This document shows positions 36,801 through 46,046 of a stretch of DNA of 64,000 nucleotides, piece after piece. This DNA is from Niastella sp966211305 (GTDB lineage: Bacteria > Bacteroidota > Bacteroidia > Chitinophagales > Chitinophagaceae). Each line of letters begins with the position of its first letter. Position 1 is the stretch's first letter. The notes beneath the pieces were generated by a model. That model did no database searches. It saw only the letters and a list, made by a program, of their open reading frames with translations, and was not told where the DNA came from. The translations under genes were made by a program, and so were the position numbers. The stretch lies in assembly GCA_966211305.1 (NCBI GenBank), contig CBIHPC010000003.1, forward strand, positions 1 through 64,000, written 5' to 3'.

Positions 36801-38296
36801 ATGGCCAGCAGGGTTTTGATGATATGATTACCCATGCGCACCATATCGGCCTCTTCATTATCGTCGAGCAGTTTTTCAACGCCCCAGCGGATAAGTCTTC
36901 CGGCTACATATCGGGCACCGATACCCACCAATGGCGCAAGCAACGGAACACGTTGTATGGATGGCGCCCCTTCAGGTTTTTGTTGTACAGGCGCCGAAGC
37001 GTTGCCCGATTGCTGTACGGTATGTGTTAATTCATGCGCCAGCAAATGTTGCCCGGCCGCACTATCGGTGTTGTACTTTCCGCTGTTGAAATAAATGTCG
37101 TTCCCATGCGTAAATGCCTGTGCATGTAATTGCCGGTTCATTTGTACGGCATCGCCATCGGTATGTACTCTTACCTTGCTGAGATCACTGCCAATGCCGT
37201 TTTCCATCTTGCTGCGTATCAGCGGGGGCAGGGGAGCACCTTTGCCCCGGGTAGATGACAGCTGTTGCTCTATATTGGCCGGCGCTGTTCCGTCGCTTCC
37301 CTTTTTTTGCACGGCTTCTTCCTTTTCACAGGCCGAACATTTTGTTTGCAGGCCGGGTGTAAAGGGCGTGATACCGCTTACGGGTTTGGTTTGAATATTA
37401 CCGGGACCGGCCATACGCTGTACCACATGGTCAGCTACTGAATCGGCTTCCTGTTCATATTTATCATTGGGCTGGCCAACGGTCAATTTGGGTTGAACTT
37501 CAGCCGGCACCGGCGCGGGAACAGGTGTTCCAACGGGAGCCGGGGTTGAACTGGCTGCCGTATGGGTTTGCCAGTAATCGAAGCCGAGATAGGGGTATGA
37601 TCCCAGGAGAAAATTTACATTGATGCCGCATTCGTTCAATACCCACCAGGCAAATGAATTACTGTTGGGGCCGCTGGTAGCATGGTATGGATGGCCTGCA
37701 GCGTGATAAGCGGCGGTGCGCGTTTTGAGGCAATTGACAAATGTGGGACAATCGGTTGGTGTTATATCCCATTGTATTCCGCGTGCTTCCCAGGTGCCTG
37801 GCTTTACCCAGGCGCCGCTATGGCCGCCGCCGGTAGTGGCATGCGATGGAACGGGCCCTGCTTCTATAACCCCATAATCGGAACTGTTCAGATAGTAGTC
37901 AATATACAAATGCCGCATGGCCGGCACATAACCCGACCAGTGATCGATCCTTCGACCGCCGAGGATCACATGACATTGCCCATCGGTTGGCGGATTTTCC
38001 GATGGCCAGAGGTCTCCCACCATCCAATCGGCCTGAATGCCAGGCGCGCCGCTCGTTTCACCAACAGGCGCCGATGTTTCACCCGAACGTTGCACTACCT
38101 GGTCACCGATGCCTTCCGATTCCTGTTCCTGTTTACCATCGGCCGCTTTGGTTTGTATGGCGGGGGGGTGTCCTGTACTAAAGAACGAACCGCCCGTTTC
38201 CCTGTTCTGCATAGCCTGTCCGCCACCTTTGGTAAAGAAAGGTGCGCTGCTGGCAGCAGGTGCAGGCGCCGTGGTTTTTGTAGCGTGTGTTTTCAT
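33857..38296 (-). CDS. eCIS cargo toxin: duplicated leader, DUF4157 and C-terminal HNH-like nuclease
   Basis: A 1479-residue cargo protein. The leader (APFFTKGGGQAMQN, then IQTKAADGKQEQESEG...VVQR) is followed at about 80-242 by an inserted region with DCPTFVNCL and GPNSNSF, possibly a cysteine-hydrolase-like fold. A second leader copy follows (VQPKLTVGQPNDKYEQEAD...VVQRM), then CSACEKEE and a DUF4157 domain with HELTH (421-425). About 650 residues of beta-rich sequence follow, then a coiled stretch (LRERDR/KTEKDEDRKKELQRK-like). The C terminus has a basic patch (KKRLKRRKSPKKYK) and DADHALDQGLGGNDTLNNVW...N, which fits an HNH/His-Me finger nuclease motif. The frame opens at a TTG (38320) overlapping the tape-measure gene; I chose ATG 38296, 10 bp after it. 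No separate immunity gene follows. Nuclease activity is an inference. Confidence 0.8.
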   Translation of the reverse strand: MKTHATKTTAPAPAASSAPFFTKGGGQAMQNRETGGSFFSTGHPPAIQTKAADGKQEQESEGIGDQVVQRSGETSAPVGETSGAPGIQADWMVGDLWPSENPPTDGQCHVILGGRRIDHWSGYVPAMRHLYIDYYLNSSDYGVIEAGPVPSHATTGGGHSGAWVKPGTWEARGIQWDITPTDCPTFVNCLKTRTAAYHAAGHPYHATSGPNSNSFAWWVLNECGINVNFLLGSYPYLGFDYWQTHTAASSTPAPVGTPVPAPVPAEVQPKLTVGQPNDKYEQEADSVADHVVQRMAGPGNIQTKPVSGITPFTPGLQTKCSACEKEEAVQKKGSDGTAPANIEQQLSSTRGKGAPLPPLIRSKMENGIGSDLSKVRVHTDGDAVQMNRQLHAQAFTHGNDIYFNSGKYNTDSAAGQHLLAHELTHTVQQSGNASAPVQQKPEGAPSIQRVPLLAPLVGIGARYVAGRLIRWGVEKLLDDNEEADMVRMGNHIIKTLLAIPINLKGMPIFDPPAYIANHIKAFATLVQWYEENKATATTFGISFNDQLKNGVLLNIKYGNLASKKGVRIRYHLATGHYEMPAQFMEMTHPAFNMEGKKENTYLAVGIDGTDSSIYGGIAVLPRGWTVTATSKTAMQQLLDEASLIKLVFGEDYPLELFTKVIYQNAITGGMLQFNLAGYYKISDGQMLIGSIAIIDDIFAWDGYLRLHVKGLEEKEMPLERDRRAKLHGIIPDIQLNKTWNINNITASLHASYAAGILDIRGEAEYIPTDNKGRVKSAKATLIVTTKEKAWEEVKQQLPAMEDDGKVSLSTLSATGNELVVAGWGLIELSIVKNEDGSDLVSGKAAVVIDPDGHITVSGSITVEKMYTLMHPTGTDWEPVHPALEKSFGPYMIYVPGVPAGLYFKGHGGLYYKYMLGPLTLHDITIAGIYSTNPAINKELSVSARLNLSAELNGKVNIWAKAAVRVGTKIPYLGFNLSSVVVDVDGEASLKTYLDLAATFGVRQKTKPGTTKDEKVPRTYIKGALQLAGELTLALKGLIDFSVAGGTVADPEINKQWPVANAGLTVDFDYDLGDKLTKEKLREIVRFRRSSFNNKNFVKGVLQNKTPKETNANKSKFTNEESKEVTEGSDSPIPIPEKTMPPAAIKDDFQMEGQWHYLELTVGEPGEPVTLKMASTPKELSEKIRAERDRTVMLLKTEKDEDRKKELQRKIDDLDELQKSASRLIFRTQEKGLDPNNYEVPGFHPLSRQIADFGKRYGIKDLGATAASTPAPGSATPNAALGDGSYEYPIPIRWAKRGYHSPITLTPYSPRWGKIPPPPEVTASWDGKTKLELPPTQKNSFPGDAKSETRNGHEVRFIYIGVDPMYQAKQIRDNKKRLKRRKSPKKYKVSKKVRNLFENYNYSWKLGPTDADHALDQGLGGNDTLNNVWPIYDTMNREYANEIYDQPVQYIESGEVKHSTPRELYGKMFIINSIGDPDKP

Positions 38297-38306
38297 GGCA
38301 GACGTT

Positions 38307-39767
38307 TTATCTCCATTCAACTCTTATAATTTCACCCCACCATGGCAGCCTGATCAAACCCAGGTTCCATGGCAAATGATCGAGCAGTACATCGATGGCG
38401 TTCTTTTCCACCTCTATGTACAACTGCTCATTTTTCGTACGCAGTTTTCCATTCCGTTGCAGAAAGCCCTGGCGCAACCCATCGGGCGAAGTGCTTTTCA
38501 AAATGTTCCATTGCGCAATGGCCGCGCGCATGAGATCATCGGCTTCCTGTAATTCGTTTATGGAAAGGAGTATGTCGGTGTTTACCGCTTCTTCAATTGC
38601 ATAACCGCATAATATTTTCGGAATAACCAGTTCATGTTCTTCAGCCGTTGTAGCGCCTGTGGCTATGTAATGCAACAGGTAAATCGCTTTTTGCTGGCTG
38701 GCCGTATTGGAAAAATGTTTTCCCCCGAGCAGGCCGCATAGCGAGAACAGCGAGCGGAGAAAGGGATGTACCAGTACCAGCCCGGCATGTTGAACAAACA
38801 ATCCGTCCTCTTCTTTCAGCCACCGCCGTTTGCTATCGGCTGCCGGTTGTTCGCCGTTGTGAGTAAGTTTTTTCTTATCACGATTGATCGTTTTATCACC
38901 TGCCTTGCGTTGTTGGGCGGTTGCTTCCCGTAGCAGTTGTTGCTGAACTGCCGCCAGCGCCGGTTGTAACCGGGCGTAGCCTGCTGCCTGCGGCATTATT
39001 TTTTCCAGTGCCGGCAGGTGCTCAATGGTAATATGTTCCTGTATAATAGCGGTTGCCAGTTGGGTGGTGGTAAGCTTTTCATTCTTTACAGCAACAAGGT
39101 TTAGTATTTGCTGCCAGTGCTGTTTTCGGTTGGGCGCTGCCATCTGAGTAGCGCCTGCTTCCTGTAAGCTGGTGAACAATTGCTCAATTGCTTCAACGGT
39201 ATCGGGTAACCGGTTTTGATTACCGGCCGTTAAAACGGTAATGAGTTGGGTGAGCCAGGCCGCGCTATGTTGCTGCGCCATGCGTGTGGCTACGGTCTTG
39301 TTTTTCCTTATCGCCTCGCGTAATTGGGTTACGCTGTGGTGATTCACAGCCAGTTCTTCCAGCACCTTGTTCAGCCATTCTTCCGATATGCGTAATACAT
39401 TCCAGGGCAGATAGCCATTTTGCATGTAATGCAGCCATTGGGTAAATGCATGTTGCGGGCCGGAACGTTTACTGGTTGTTGCGTGCTGAACGTTAATATG
39501 CTCCTGTATTTTATTAGTGACGACCGGTAGTGCTATTTTATGCAATTGTGTTTTTTGTAATTGTTGCACATCGATTGCGCCGAGGTCAATTTCGAGGCGG
39601 TCGATGTATTGAACTTCTGCAGGTGTAGATAATTTATTCAACTCAACTTCCAGCAGCGACAGGAAATGATGCCAGTACCAATCGCTTACCTGCTGCTGAA
39701 TAGCGAAAGCATCGAGGCGTTTGTCGATCGAAAGCTCAATTACCTGTTTTTTTATGATATGCTGCAT
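38307..39767 (-). CDS. Contractile injection system tape measure protein (CIS_TMP)
   Basis: A 486-residue protein matching the CIS tape-measure family (Afp14-like) in its N terminus: IIKKQVIELSIDKRLDAFAI, then VSDWYWHHFLSLLEVELNK and IDRLEIDLGAID. The rest is largely helical, with Gln-rich segments and a conserved C-terminal region (LFVQHAGLVLVHPFLRSLF, then KAIYLLHYIATG and EHELVIPKILCGY). These proteins set the length of the tube and sheath. It sits 8 bp after the large baseplate gene and 10 bp before the first toxin gene, the usual eCIS order. Confidence 0.9.
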   Translation of the reverse strand: MQHIIKKQVIELSIDKRLDAFAIQQQVSDWYWHHFLSLLEVELNKLSTPAEVQYIDRLEIDLGAIDVQQLQKTQLHKIALPVVTNKIQEHINVQHATTSKRSGPQHAFTQWLHYMQNGYLPWNVLRISEEWLNKVLEELAVNHHSVTQLREAIRKNKTVATRMAQQHSAAWLTQLITVLTAGNQNRLPDTVEAIEQLFTSLQEAGATQMAAPNRKQHWQQILNLVAVKNEKLTTTQLATAIIQEHITIEHLPALEKIMPQAAGYARLQPALAAVQQQLLREATAQQRKAGDKTINRDKKKLTHNGEQPAADSKRRWLKEEDGLFVQHAGLVLVHPFLRSLFSLCGLLGGKHFSNTASQQKAIYLLHYIATGATTAEEHELVIPKILCGYAIEEAVNTDILLSINELQEADDLMRAAIAQWNILKSTSPDGLRQGFLQRNGKLRTKNEQLYIEVEKNAIDVLLDHLPWNLGLIRLPWWGEIIRVEWR

Positions 39768-39775
39768 GCTGGTTG

Positions 39776-42700
39776 TTATTTTTTGATACCGGTCACTACT
39801 TCATGCAACAGGTTGAGGTTTACACCGGGTTCGTATTTTTTTACTTCCATACCGTTCCAGTCGTCGTAAATACCCTGGATGCCAATTTTGGCCTTGCGTA
39901 ATTTTTCAAATGTTTTGGCCGACTGTTTTATATGTTTTACTTCCATCTGCTCAAAACTTATTTTGTCGAGGTAGAACCAAACGAGCGCCGTGATGAGGTC
40001 TTTTTTCATATCGCGGCTCAGGCGTTTTACGGTTGCCTCTTCGGGTTTGGCATTTTCGAGCAAACGGGTGATCAGCGTATCTGTTTTTTGCGGGGTAGGA
40101 TCGGGATCGTTCAGGTATGCCTGTGCCATTACCGCCAACGGGTTGTTGTTCGATCGTTCTATTACCTCGCGGGCAACTGCCCGGTAACCGGCCATGCGGC
40201 TGTTTACGAAACGCGCCCTGGCCGATGGCACTGCCGTTTCTTCTTCCGGTGTTGTGGTTGCTGCTACCGGTTCTTCGGCTGCGGCCGTTTCAACAGGCGG
40301 CGTTGTGTCCGGTTCTTCAGGCGCCGTTGTTTCATCAGGCGTTGCTGATGGTACAGCATTAACCGCTTCTACCGGTGGTTCTTCAACCAGTGCCGGAACG
40401 GCAGCATCAACAGTGCCGGGTACCCGCGTTATCACCGGCTGATCGCAGGGCGTATACCGGTATTTATCACACACTATTTGTTGCCAGCAGAAAGTTTCAT
40501 TCACCAGGTTGGTAAACCGGTGCTGGTCTTGTTTCAGGCGGTTGCTGTTTTCACTGAAGCAGGGTTGTGCCTGGGGCTGATCTGATGCACATGGGCCGCA
40601 GTCGGTACAATCGGGCAAACACGCAAAGTTCCTGCGGAAAAGAAAATCGAGCAGGTCGCATACAGAGAAGTTATCGCTGCAAACCTGTTTCTGCGCCAGG
40701 TGACGGCGCCAGTTTTTATATTTTCCTTCAAAACAGCAGAAATCGTGCGGAGCCAGCCATAAGATGCGCAGCAGAACATGTGCGGGCCCGCTACGGTATA
40801 AAATATTTTCCATCAACTGCCGGCCTTCGGGTGTGCGAAAGCGAACGGGCCATGCGGGCAGTACAACGGTGGCGATAAATGAATACGGGTCGGCGCCGGG
40901 TACAAAACAAATATCCTGTTCGGTGCTGCAGGGGTCTTCATCAGGTACTTTCCATACAAAATCGCAGTCGCGCATGCGCTCGCCGCAGCCAATTCCCCGG
41001 CGGCAATTGCAGTCGTCGTAATTGAGCGGACGTAATAAAATATGTTCAACCACATGCAGTCCTTCGGCATTGGTTAGTTTTTTGGCGCGGCGAACGGCAT
41101 CACATACGCTGTCGGGCGTTGGATAACATTGCGGGTTGTATGCAATCAGTTCGCCGCCCGGTTTCAGATCGTTTGGCGTTTGCTCACGGCCGGTGATACT
41201 ATAGTTCAGGGCAATGCCGAATGAATTGCATTCGCAATCGAACACCGCCTGGTAGTTTTCGAAATTCAGCAACAGGCGCATGGCATAGATCAGCGCTGCC
41301 TGTGCCTGCTGGCAACTGCCGAAACAGCAAACCGATCTCCACGCAACGTAGCAATCCGGTTCCGTTACCGGCGCCTGGTCACCACAACCGCAGGGCTGCA
41401 GTTCCAGCCGGTCATCGGCGCAGCTATTGAAACCGGGTATTTTTATTTCGATGCAATATGAGGTGCGGCCGGTGGCTTCATCGGTGTTTGCCACTATTGG
41501 AAAATAACAGGCGAATTGTTGCAGCCCGGTTTTCCAGTTTTCAAGGTTGTAGTTGTTGTTGTAAGATTGCAGAATGGTTTGTCCGTCGGCATCCACCAGG
41601 TATAACGTACCATCCTTTAGAATATAACTATTGCGGCTGTCGGTTATTTCATTGGGCAGTTGCACCAGCCAGTTACACAGGTTCTGGCCATCGACGCTAT
41701 CGAAGGTATGCCGGGCAAAGGGCTGCGCTGCATGATCGAGTAATACAAGTGTATTCTGTTCCCAACGGGTTGAGTATGCCCTTGATTCAATAAACCGCTG
41801 CAGCCGGTAATACAGTTCCTGCATAACCGCGGTGCGTTTACCGGCCGTGTCGTATTTACAGGGGTGAACGATAAAGTCGGCTCCGCAGTTGAGATAGAAG
41901 GAATAACAACAATCCGTTGCGCGCAGGTAGTTATGAAAACCCAAACCCGATTGTACCGCGCAAATGAATTTTTCAATTCCTTCATGGCCCCAGGCGGCTT
42001 CTTCCGTCATAAAACGGCGGGCGCTTTCGGCCAGCACTTCGCGCATATAAATGCGCCAGGTTCGTTTGCCTTCTTTGTTGCAGTTATCACAATCAACAAA
42101 CAGGTTGCCGGCATATTTTAATAAGATAATAAAGAACTGGTAGTCTTTACGGGCCGCTTCTTCGGTAGCATAGTGCTGCAGGCTGCGCCAGGCAGTATTA
42201 CCGGTGGCGTCAACGGTGAGGCTGAAATAGTACACATAATCTGCCTCGGGATCGGTTGAGCAACTACAAGGTGGTATTACCGTTCCTTCTTCGCAGGGGA
42301 ACAGGTTGAAAAATTCCTGCGAACGGTATGTTACTTTTTTAATGGCATCGGTTTGCGCAACGGCATGCTGCCGCAGCCAGGCCGCCATTTTTTTGCGGGC
42401 TTCATCGGCCTGCGTAAAACTGCCATAGCTTTCAGAGTAAGCAGCGTATACATTGTCTTTATCAACCAACTGGTATACATACAAACCCTGCCGGCTTATT
42501 TCATCAGGTTCTACAAACCGGTCATATACTTCAGGATCAGGGTTGCCCAGCATGGGCGTAATGCTTTTTTGCGTATCCAGCGCTGCTGAAACGGCAGCTG
42601 TCGTGGGCGTTCCATCCGGTTGTACAGGGGTTGCTACCACGGGCACATGGCTGTTCTTTTTGCCGGCGGTCAACAGGATACGGTTCTCCTGCTGCCGTAC

Positions 42701-45700
42701 CTGTAATTCATTGGCCGACTGGTGCAGCAGGGCTGCCGACCGCAATGCTGCTGACGATGCAGCATATTCTTCTACGCTGGTAAAAATAAAACGGGCGTTC
42801 TCTTCAAAACCCAGATAATAATTGAACCGCCAGCGATACGGGCTTTTATCGATGTTTACCTGGTATACCCGGTTGCGGATTATTTGATGAATATGATCTT
42901 TGGCGCGAATGGCCTCTTCTTCCGTATCCCATTCCGTTGCACAAATAGCCTGTAAAATGCCGTTGCCGGTAATGCCCAGCGTGAATTTCCGGTGCAGCAA
43001 ATTTCTGCCCACCTGGTAATTGCTTTCAATGGCGCCCAACGCCAGCACACTGTAGCAATGCGCCTGCGCTTCTTCGGTTGAATTGAACATTTCAGCCGGG
43101 GTGAATTTAAAGGCATTGGTGCGGTCGAGCACTTCATAGGTGAAATTATCGGGATGGCCTACGATGGTGTTATCTATATCTATCTTGAACGCATTTACAT
43201 CGATGAACTCAACCATATTGGGCGCAACCGCAACGAGGTATAAGTTGCCGGGTTGCGCAGCGTCCGCAACGGGTGTCCATAGGGTGTTGTCATTGATGCC
43301 TTCGTTTGATCGCTGTAAAGCGTTTTGCGCTTCCTGTTCAACGGTAGTAAAGGCAACGGCTGTGCGTATTACATTGCCGGTATTGTTCTGCAATTGCAGC
43401 CGGTACATGTGTTCGCTTACAAAAACATCATCCGGCCGTGGTTGCAGATCGAATGCCCTGCTGAGCGCAGCGCGAACTTCATCTGCCTCCTGTTCGGTGG
43501 GCCAGGTATAAGCTACATTGGCAAAGCTGCCATTACCGTATTGCAATTGCAGGGTGTACAATCTCTCATGCGCCAGGTAGCGGGTTGATAAATTACCGGG
43601 GTTACCCAATGCATTGAAAACCGAACGCGCCGTTTCCTGTGCTTCGGGCCGGCTGTTGAATTTGCCCGGTAACGACATAAACGCACGGTTGGCAATGGTG
43701 ATGTTCACCTGGAACAGCTCATCGTATTGCGTTACAATAAAATTGCACAGGCTGTGCGCCAGTTTGTTCTCTATGCCGCTGATATATTTAACCGATTGTT
43801 CAAACCCCGAAATATTACCGGTGTTCCAGTTGTTCTCAAAATAGTCATACGCCTTACCGCGATTGCGGCTGATAGTATCGTAATGCGTTAAGAAGTTTTC
43901 TTTTGCCTCTATGTTGGCCTGTGTTGCCGCTTCTTCGGTTGCGTATTGTTTATACGACAATAACGCAAAATCGGTAAACTGTTCGGCAAACCGGCTTAAC
44001 AGGTGATCGAGGAACGTATTGCGGCGGGTGGCATACAGGGCATCGTCCTCTACAATTTCCTGCAGGTAGCTGGCAAAGGATACCAGGTTCAACTCCACAT
44101 CGAAGCTTACGCGGTTGCTGCCGGTGATATAGGTGCGGTAATTGGCATCGAAACCGGCAATGTAGATCACAGTGCCCAGTTCTGTATCTGCTTCCGCCGT
44201 AGCAGCAAAATGTTTTTTACTCACTAACGCAAAATCATCCTGCGAAGTGAGCAGGTAATAATGAATGGCGGGCGCGTTGCCTATAAAACCGGTGGTGTAC
44301 TGTTGCTGTAACAGGTCTTCTTTCAGCTGTTGTAAAATGATCTCCTGTTCGGCCAGCGAACCAAAGGTGTATGGCGGTAATGCATCGGCATCGAATGTGG
44401 TATCGGGATGAGCGGCGATCCATTGCAACAGGTCGTTTTTCGAAACGGGATATACCAGCGTGCTTCCCTGTGTGCCCGCCGCCAGTGCATCGCTATCGGT
44501 GGCCGGCATCCGCAACAGTTTGGCAAGATCGGGCACCGAGTTGAGCGTATTGAGAAAATAGGTATGCCGTTCATTTTCACCCGGCGCCGATAAGGCAAAC
44601 AGCGTGCGGATATTCGTTAACTGCGACAGGTAATTCGCCAACAGCTGATCGAAGAACAACAGGTAACCTTTCAACTGCAGGGCCTGCGCTTTCCTGGTGG
44701 CCGGCGCCGAGTCGGGCAACCCGCCTTCACCTATGCCGTATACCCGCGGAAAATCGTTTTGAATGGAATAATAATCGCTGAGATCGCTGCGATAGATGCC
44801 GCCGGGGATGGCGCTGTCGAGGTTGGGAAATGCTTCGGTATATAAAATTTTACCGGTGTTGCTGAAATTGATGCTCAGCAATCCCTGGTATTTGGCGGTA
44901 TCGACGGTAACGGGCCGGCCATTTTTTGAGAACTGAAAACCTGAACAGCCGATGGTGAAATCAGGTACATAGTTCTTAGGCAGTTTGAATTTCCAGCCGG
45001 TTTGGCCAACCGGGGCGCCATTACAGGTGCGCAGTTGCAGGTTCTTTACTTTTCGAACACCGGGCACCTGCAGTATTACATTGAACACATCGGAAAGATG
45101 GATCTCTTTTTTCAGTTCTATCTGTTCAAACTCGCTGGTATCTACAAAGCCATGGCTTTCGGTGACGTTGTATGGCCTGCCGGCAAAGATGGCTTCAATC
45201 GGCAATTGCCTGTCGAGCAGCTGGGGCAGGGTATAAAAACGCGGGGCAGGTGAAAAGAAGGCGCGTAATGCCTGCGCAACTGCGAGGTAAACTTTATCGG
45301 CATCAGCGTCGGATTCCAGTTCAAGATCGGCGCAAACACCCATTTCGAGTTTACATAGGACGTAGACATCTACAAAATCTTCGCAGAGGTTACGATGCGC
45401 CATCAGCGCTTTTTTCACGCGGCAGGTAACATCATTTATATAGGCTGCTTTTTGTGCAGCGGTGGTAAAATCTTTATCGGGATCTTTTTCGGTTTCAATA
45501 TATACGTGGTATAACCCGTTCAGGTATTCGGTGCACGCGCTTCTGGCTGCGCCGGGCACGGTGCCGGGAGCATTACCAGGTACCGTACCTGGAACAGGGT
45601 CGGGGGTGGGTTGGTTGGGGTTGCGGCACCAGTCTTTCTGATCGGTGGCCACTTCGAGCCAGGCATTCTTTACCCCGTCAATATCCACCAGCAATTTGCG

Positions 45701-46024
45701 ATAATCGGTTATAGTAAGCGGGTTGCAGCCCAGTATTTGTGCAGCGGTAAAAAAGTTATTGTCGCTGCCGGTGTCGCCGGGTGCGCGTGATAAAATATCC
45801 TCTACCGGCAAATTGGTGCGGTAACCCAGGTCGAGCAGGGCATAACACAATGCTTCGAGTATGGTTATACCGGGGTCGTGCACGTTATGATCTGTCCATA
45901 TTTTACCACTCAGTTTACCCAGATAGGCAATGCCTTCGCTCCGCAGTTTGTCAAAGTTGAGGTACCCGGGGAAACCGGAGTTGTTCTTGCTGATCGATTT
46001 TGTATTTAATAGTTCGTCTGCCAT
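39776..46024 (-). CDS. Very large eCIS baseplate protein (Afp12-like) with repeated modules
   Basis: A 2082-residue baseplate component. The N terminus contains GKIWTDHNVHDPGITILEALCYALLDLGYR, matching the start of Afp12/baseplate J-type proteins. A short Pro-Gly-Thr repeat insert (about 135-160) follows. Residues about 690-1370 hold roughly ten degenerate repeats, each with a [S/T]xEEAxxA helix such as YATEEAATQA, STEEAQAH, TEEEAIRAK and MTEEAAWGH. Residues 1400-1800 are Cys-rich (for example CDNCNKEG and CTDCGPCASD). A Pro/Glu/Thr-rich linker (about 1860-1930) precedes a helical C-terminal tail. Afp12 homologues are usually half this length, so the repeats are an expansion. It may form the particle's base cage or help contact the target, but that is inference. 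Confidence 0.85.
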   Translation of the reverse strand: MADELLNTKSISKNNSGFPGYLNFDKLRSEGIAYLGKLSGKIWTDHNVHDPGITILEALCYALLDLGYRTNLPVEDILSRAPGDTGSDNNFFTAAQILGCNPLTITDYRKLLVDIDGVKNAWLEVATDQKDWCRNPNQPTPDPVPGTVPGNAPGTVPGAARSACTEYLNGLYHVYIETEKDPDKDFTTAAQKAAYINDVTCRVKKALMAHRNLCEDFVDVYVLCKLEMGVCADLELESDADADKVYLAVAQALRAFFSPAPRFYTLPQLLDRQLPIEAIFAGRPYNVTESHGFVDTSEFEQIELKKEIHLSDVFNVILQVPGVRKVKNLQLRTCNGAPVGQTGWKFKLPKNYVPDFTIGCSGFQFSKNGRPVTVDTAKYQGLLSINFSNTGKILYTEAFPNLDSAIPGGIYRSDLSDYYSIQNDFPRVYGIGEGGLPDSAPATRKAQALQLKGYLLFFDQLLANYLSQLTNIRTLFALSAPGENERHTYFLNTLNSVPDLAKLLRMPATDSDALAAGTQGSTLVYPVSKNDLLQWIAAHPDTTFDADALPPYTFGSLAEQEIILQQLKEDLLQQQYTTGFIGNAPAIHYYLLTSQDDFALVSKKHFAATAEADTELGTVIYIAGFDANYRTYITGSNRVSFDVELNLVSFASYLQEIVEDDALYATRRNTFLDHLLSRFAEQFTDFALLSYKQYATEEAATQANIEAKENFLTHYDTISRNRGKAYDYFENNWNTGNISGFEQSVKYISGIENKLAHSLCNFIVTQYDELFQVNITIANRAFMSLPGKFNSRPEAQETARSVFNALGNPGNLSTRYLAHERLYTLQLQYGNGSFANVAYTWPTEQEADEVRAALSRAFDLQPRPDDVFVSEHMYRLQLQNNTGNVIRTAVAFTTVEQEAQNALQRSNEGINDNTLWTPVADAAQPGNLYLVAVAPNMVEFIDVNAFKIDIDNTIVGHPDNFTYEVLDRTNAFKFTPAEMFNSTEEAQAHCYSVLALGAIESNYQVGRNLLHRKFTLGITGNGILQAICATEWDTEEEAIRAKDHIHQIIRNRVYQVNIDKSPYRWRFNYYLGFEENARFIFTSVEEYAASSAALRSAALLHQSANELQVRQQENRILLTAGKKNSHVPVVATPVQPDGTPTTAAVSAALDTQKSITPMLGNPDPEVYDRFVEPDEISRQGLYVYQLVDKDNVYAAYSESYGSFTQADEARKKMAAWLRQHAVAQTDAIKKVTYRSQEFFNLFPCEEGTVIPPCSCSTDPEADYVYYFSLTVDATGNTAWRSLQHYATEEAARKDYQFFIILLKYAGNLFVDCDNCNKEGKRTWRIYMREVLAESARRFMTEEAAWGHEGIEKFICAVQSGLGFHNYLRATDCCYSFYLNCGADFIVHPCKYDTAGKRTAVMQELYYRLQRFIESRAYSTRWEQNTLVLLDHAAQPFARHTFDSVDGQNLCNWLVQLPNEITDSRNSYILKDGTLYLVDADGQTILQSYNNNYNLENWKTGLQQFACYFPIVANTDEATGRTSYCIEIKIPGFNSCADDRLELQPCGCGDQAPVTEPDCYVAWRSVCCFGSCQQAQAALIYAMRLLLNFENYQAVFDCECNSFGIALNYSITGREQTPNDLKPGGELIAYNPQCYPTPDSVCDAVRRAKKLTNAEGLHVVEHILLRPLNYDDCNCRRGIGCGERMRDCDFVWKVPDEDPCSTEQDICFVPGADPYSFIATVVLPAWPVRFRTPEGRQLMENILYRSGPAHVLLRILWLAPHDFCCFEGKYKNWRRHLAQKQVCSDNFSVCDLLDFLFRRNFACLPDCTDCGPCASDQPQAQPCFSENSNRLKQDQHRFTNLVNETFCWQQIVCDKYRYTPCDQPVITRVPGTVDAAVPALVEEPPVEAVNAVPSATPDETTAPEEPDTTPPVETAAAEEPVAATTTPEEETAVPSARARFVNSRMAGYRAVAREVIERSNNNPLAVMAQAYLNDPDPTPQKTDTLITRLLENAKPEEATVKRLSRDMKKDLITALVWFYLDKISFEQMEVKHIKQSAKTFEKLRKAKIGIQGIYDDWNGMEVKKYEPGVNLNLLHEVVTGIKK

Positions 46025-46046
46025 AACCGGGTTGCCATTTTCAATG

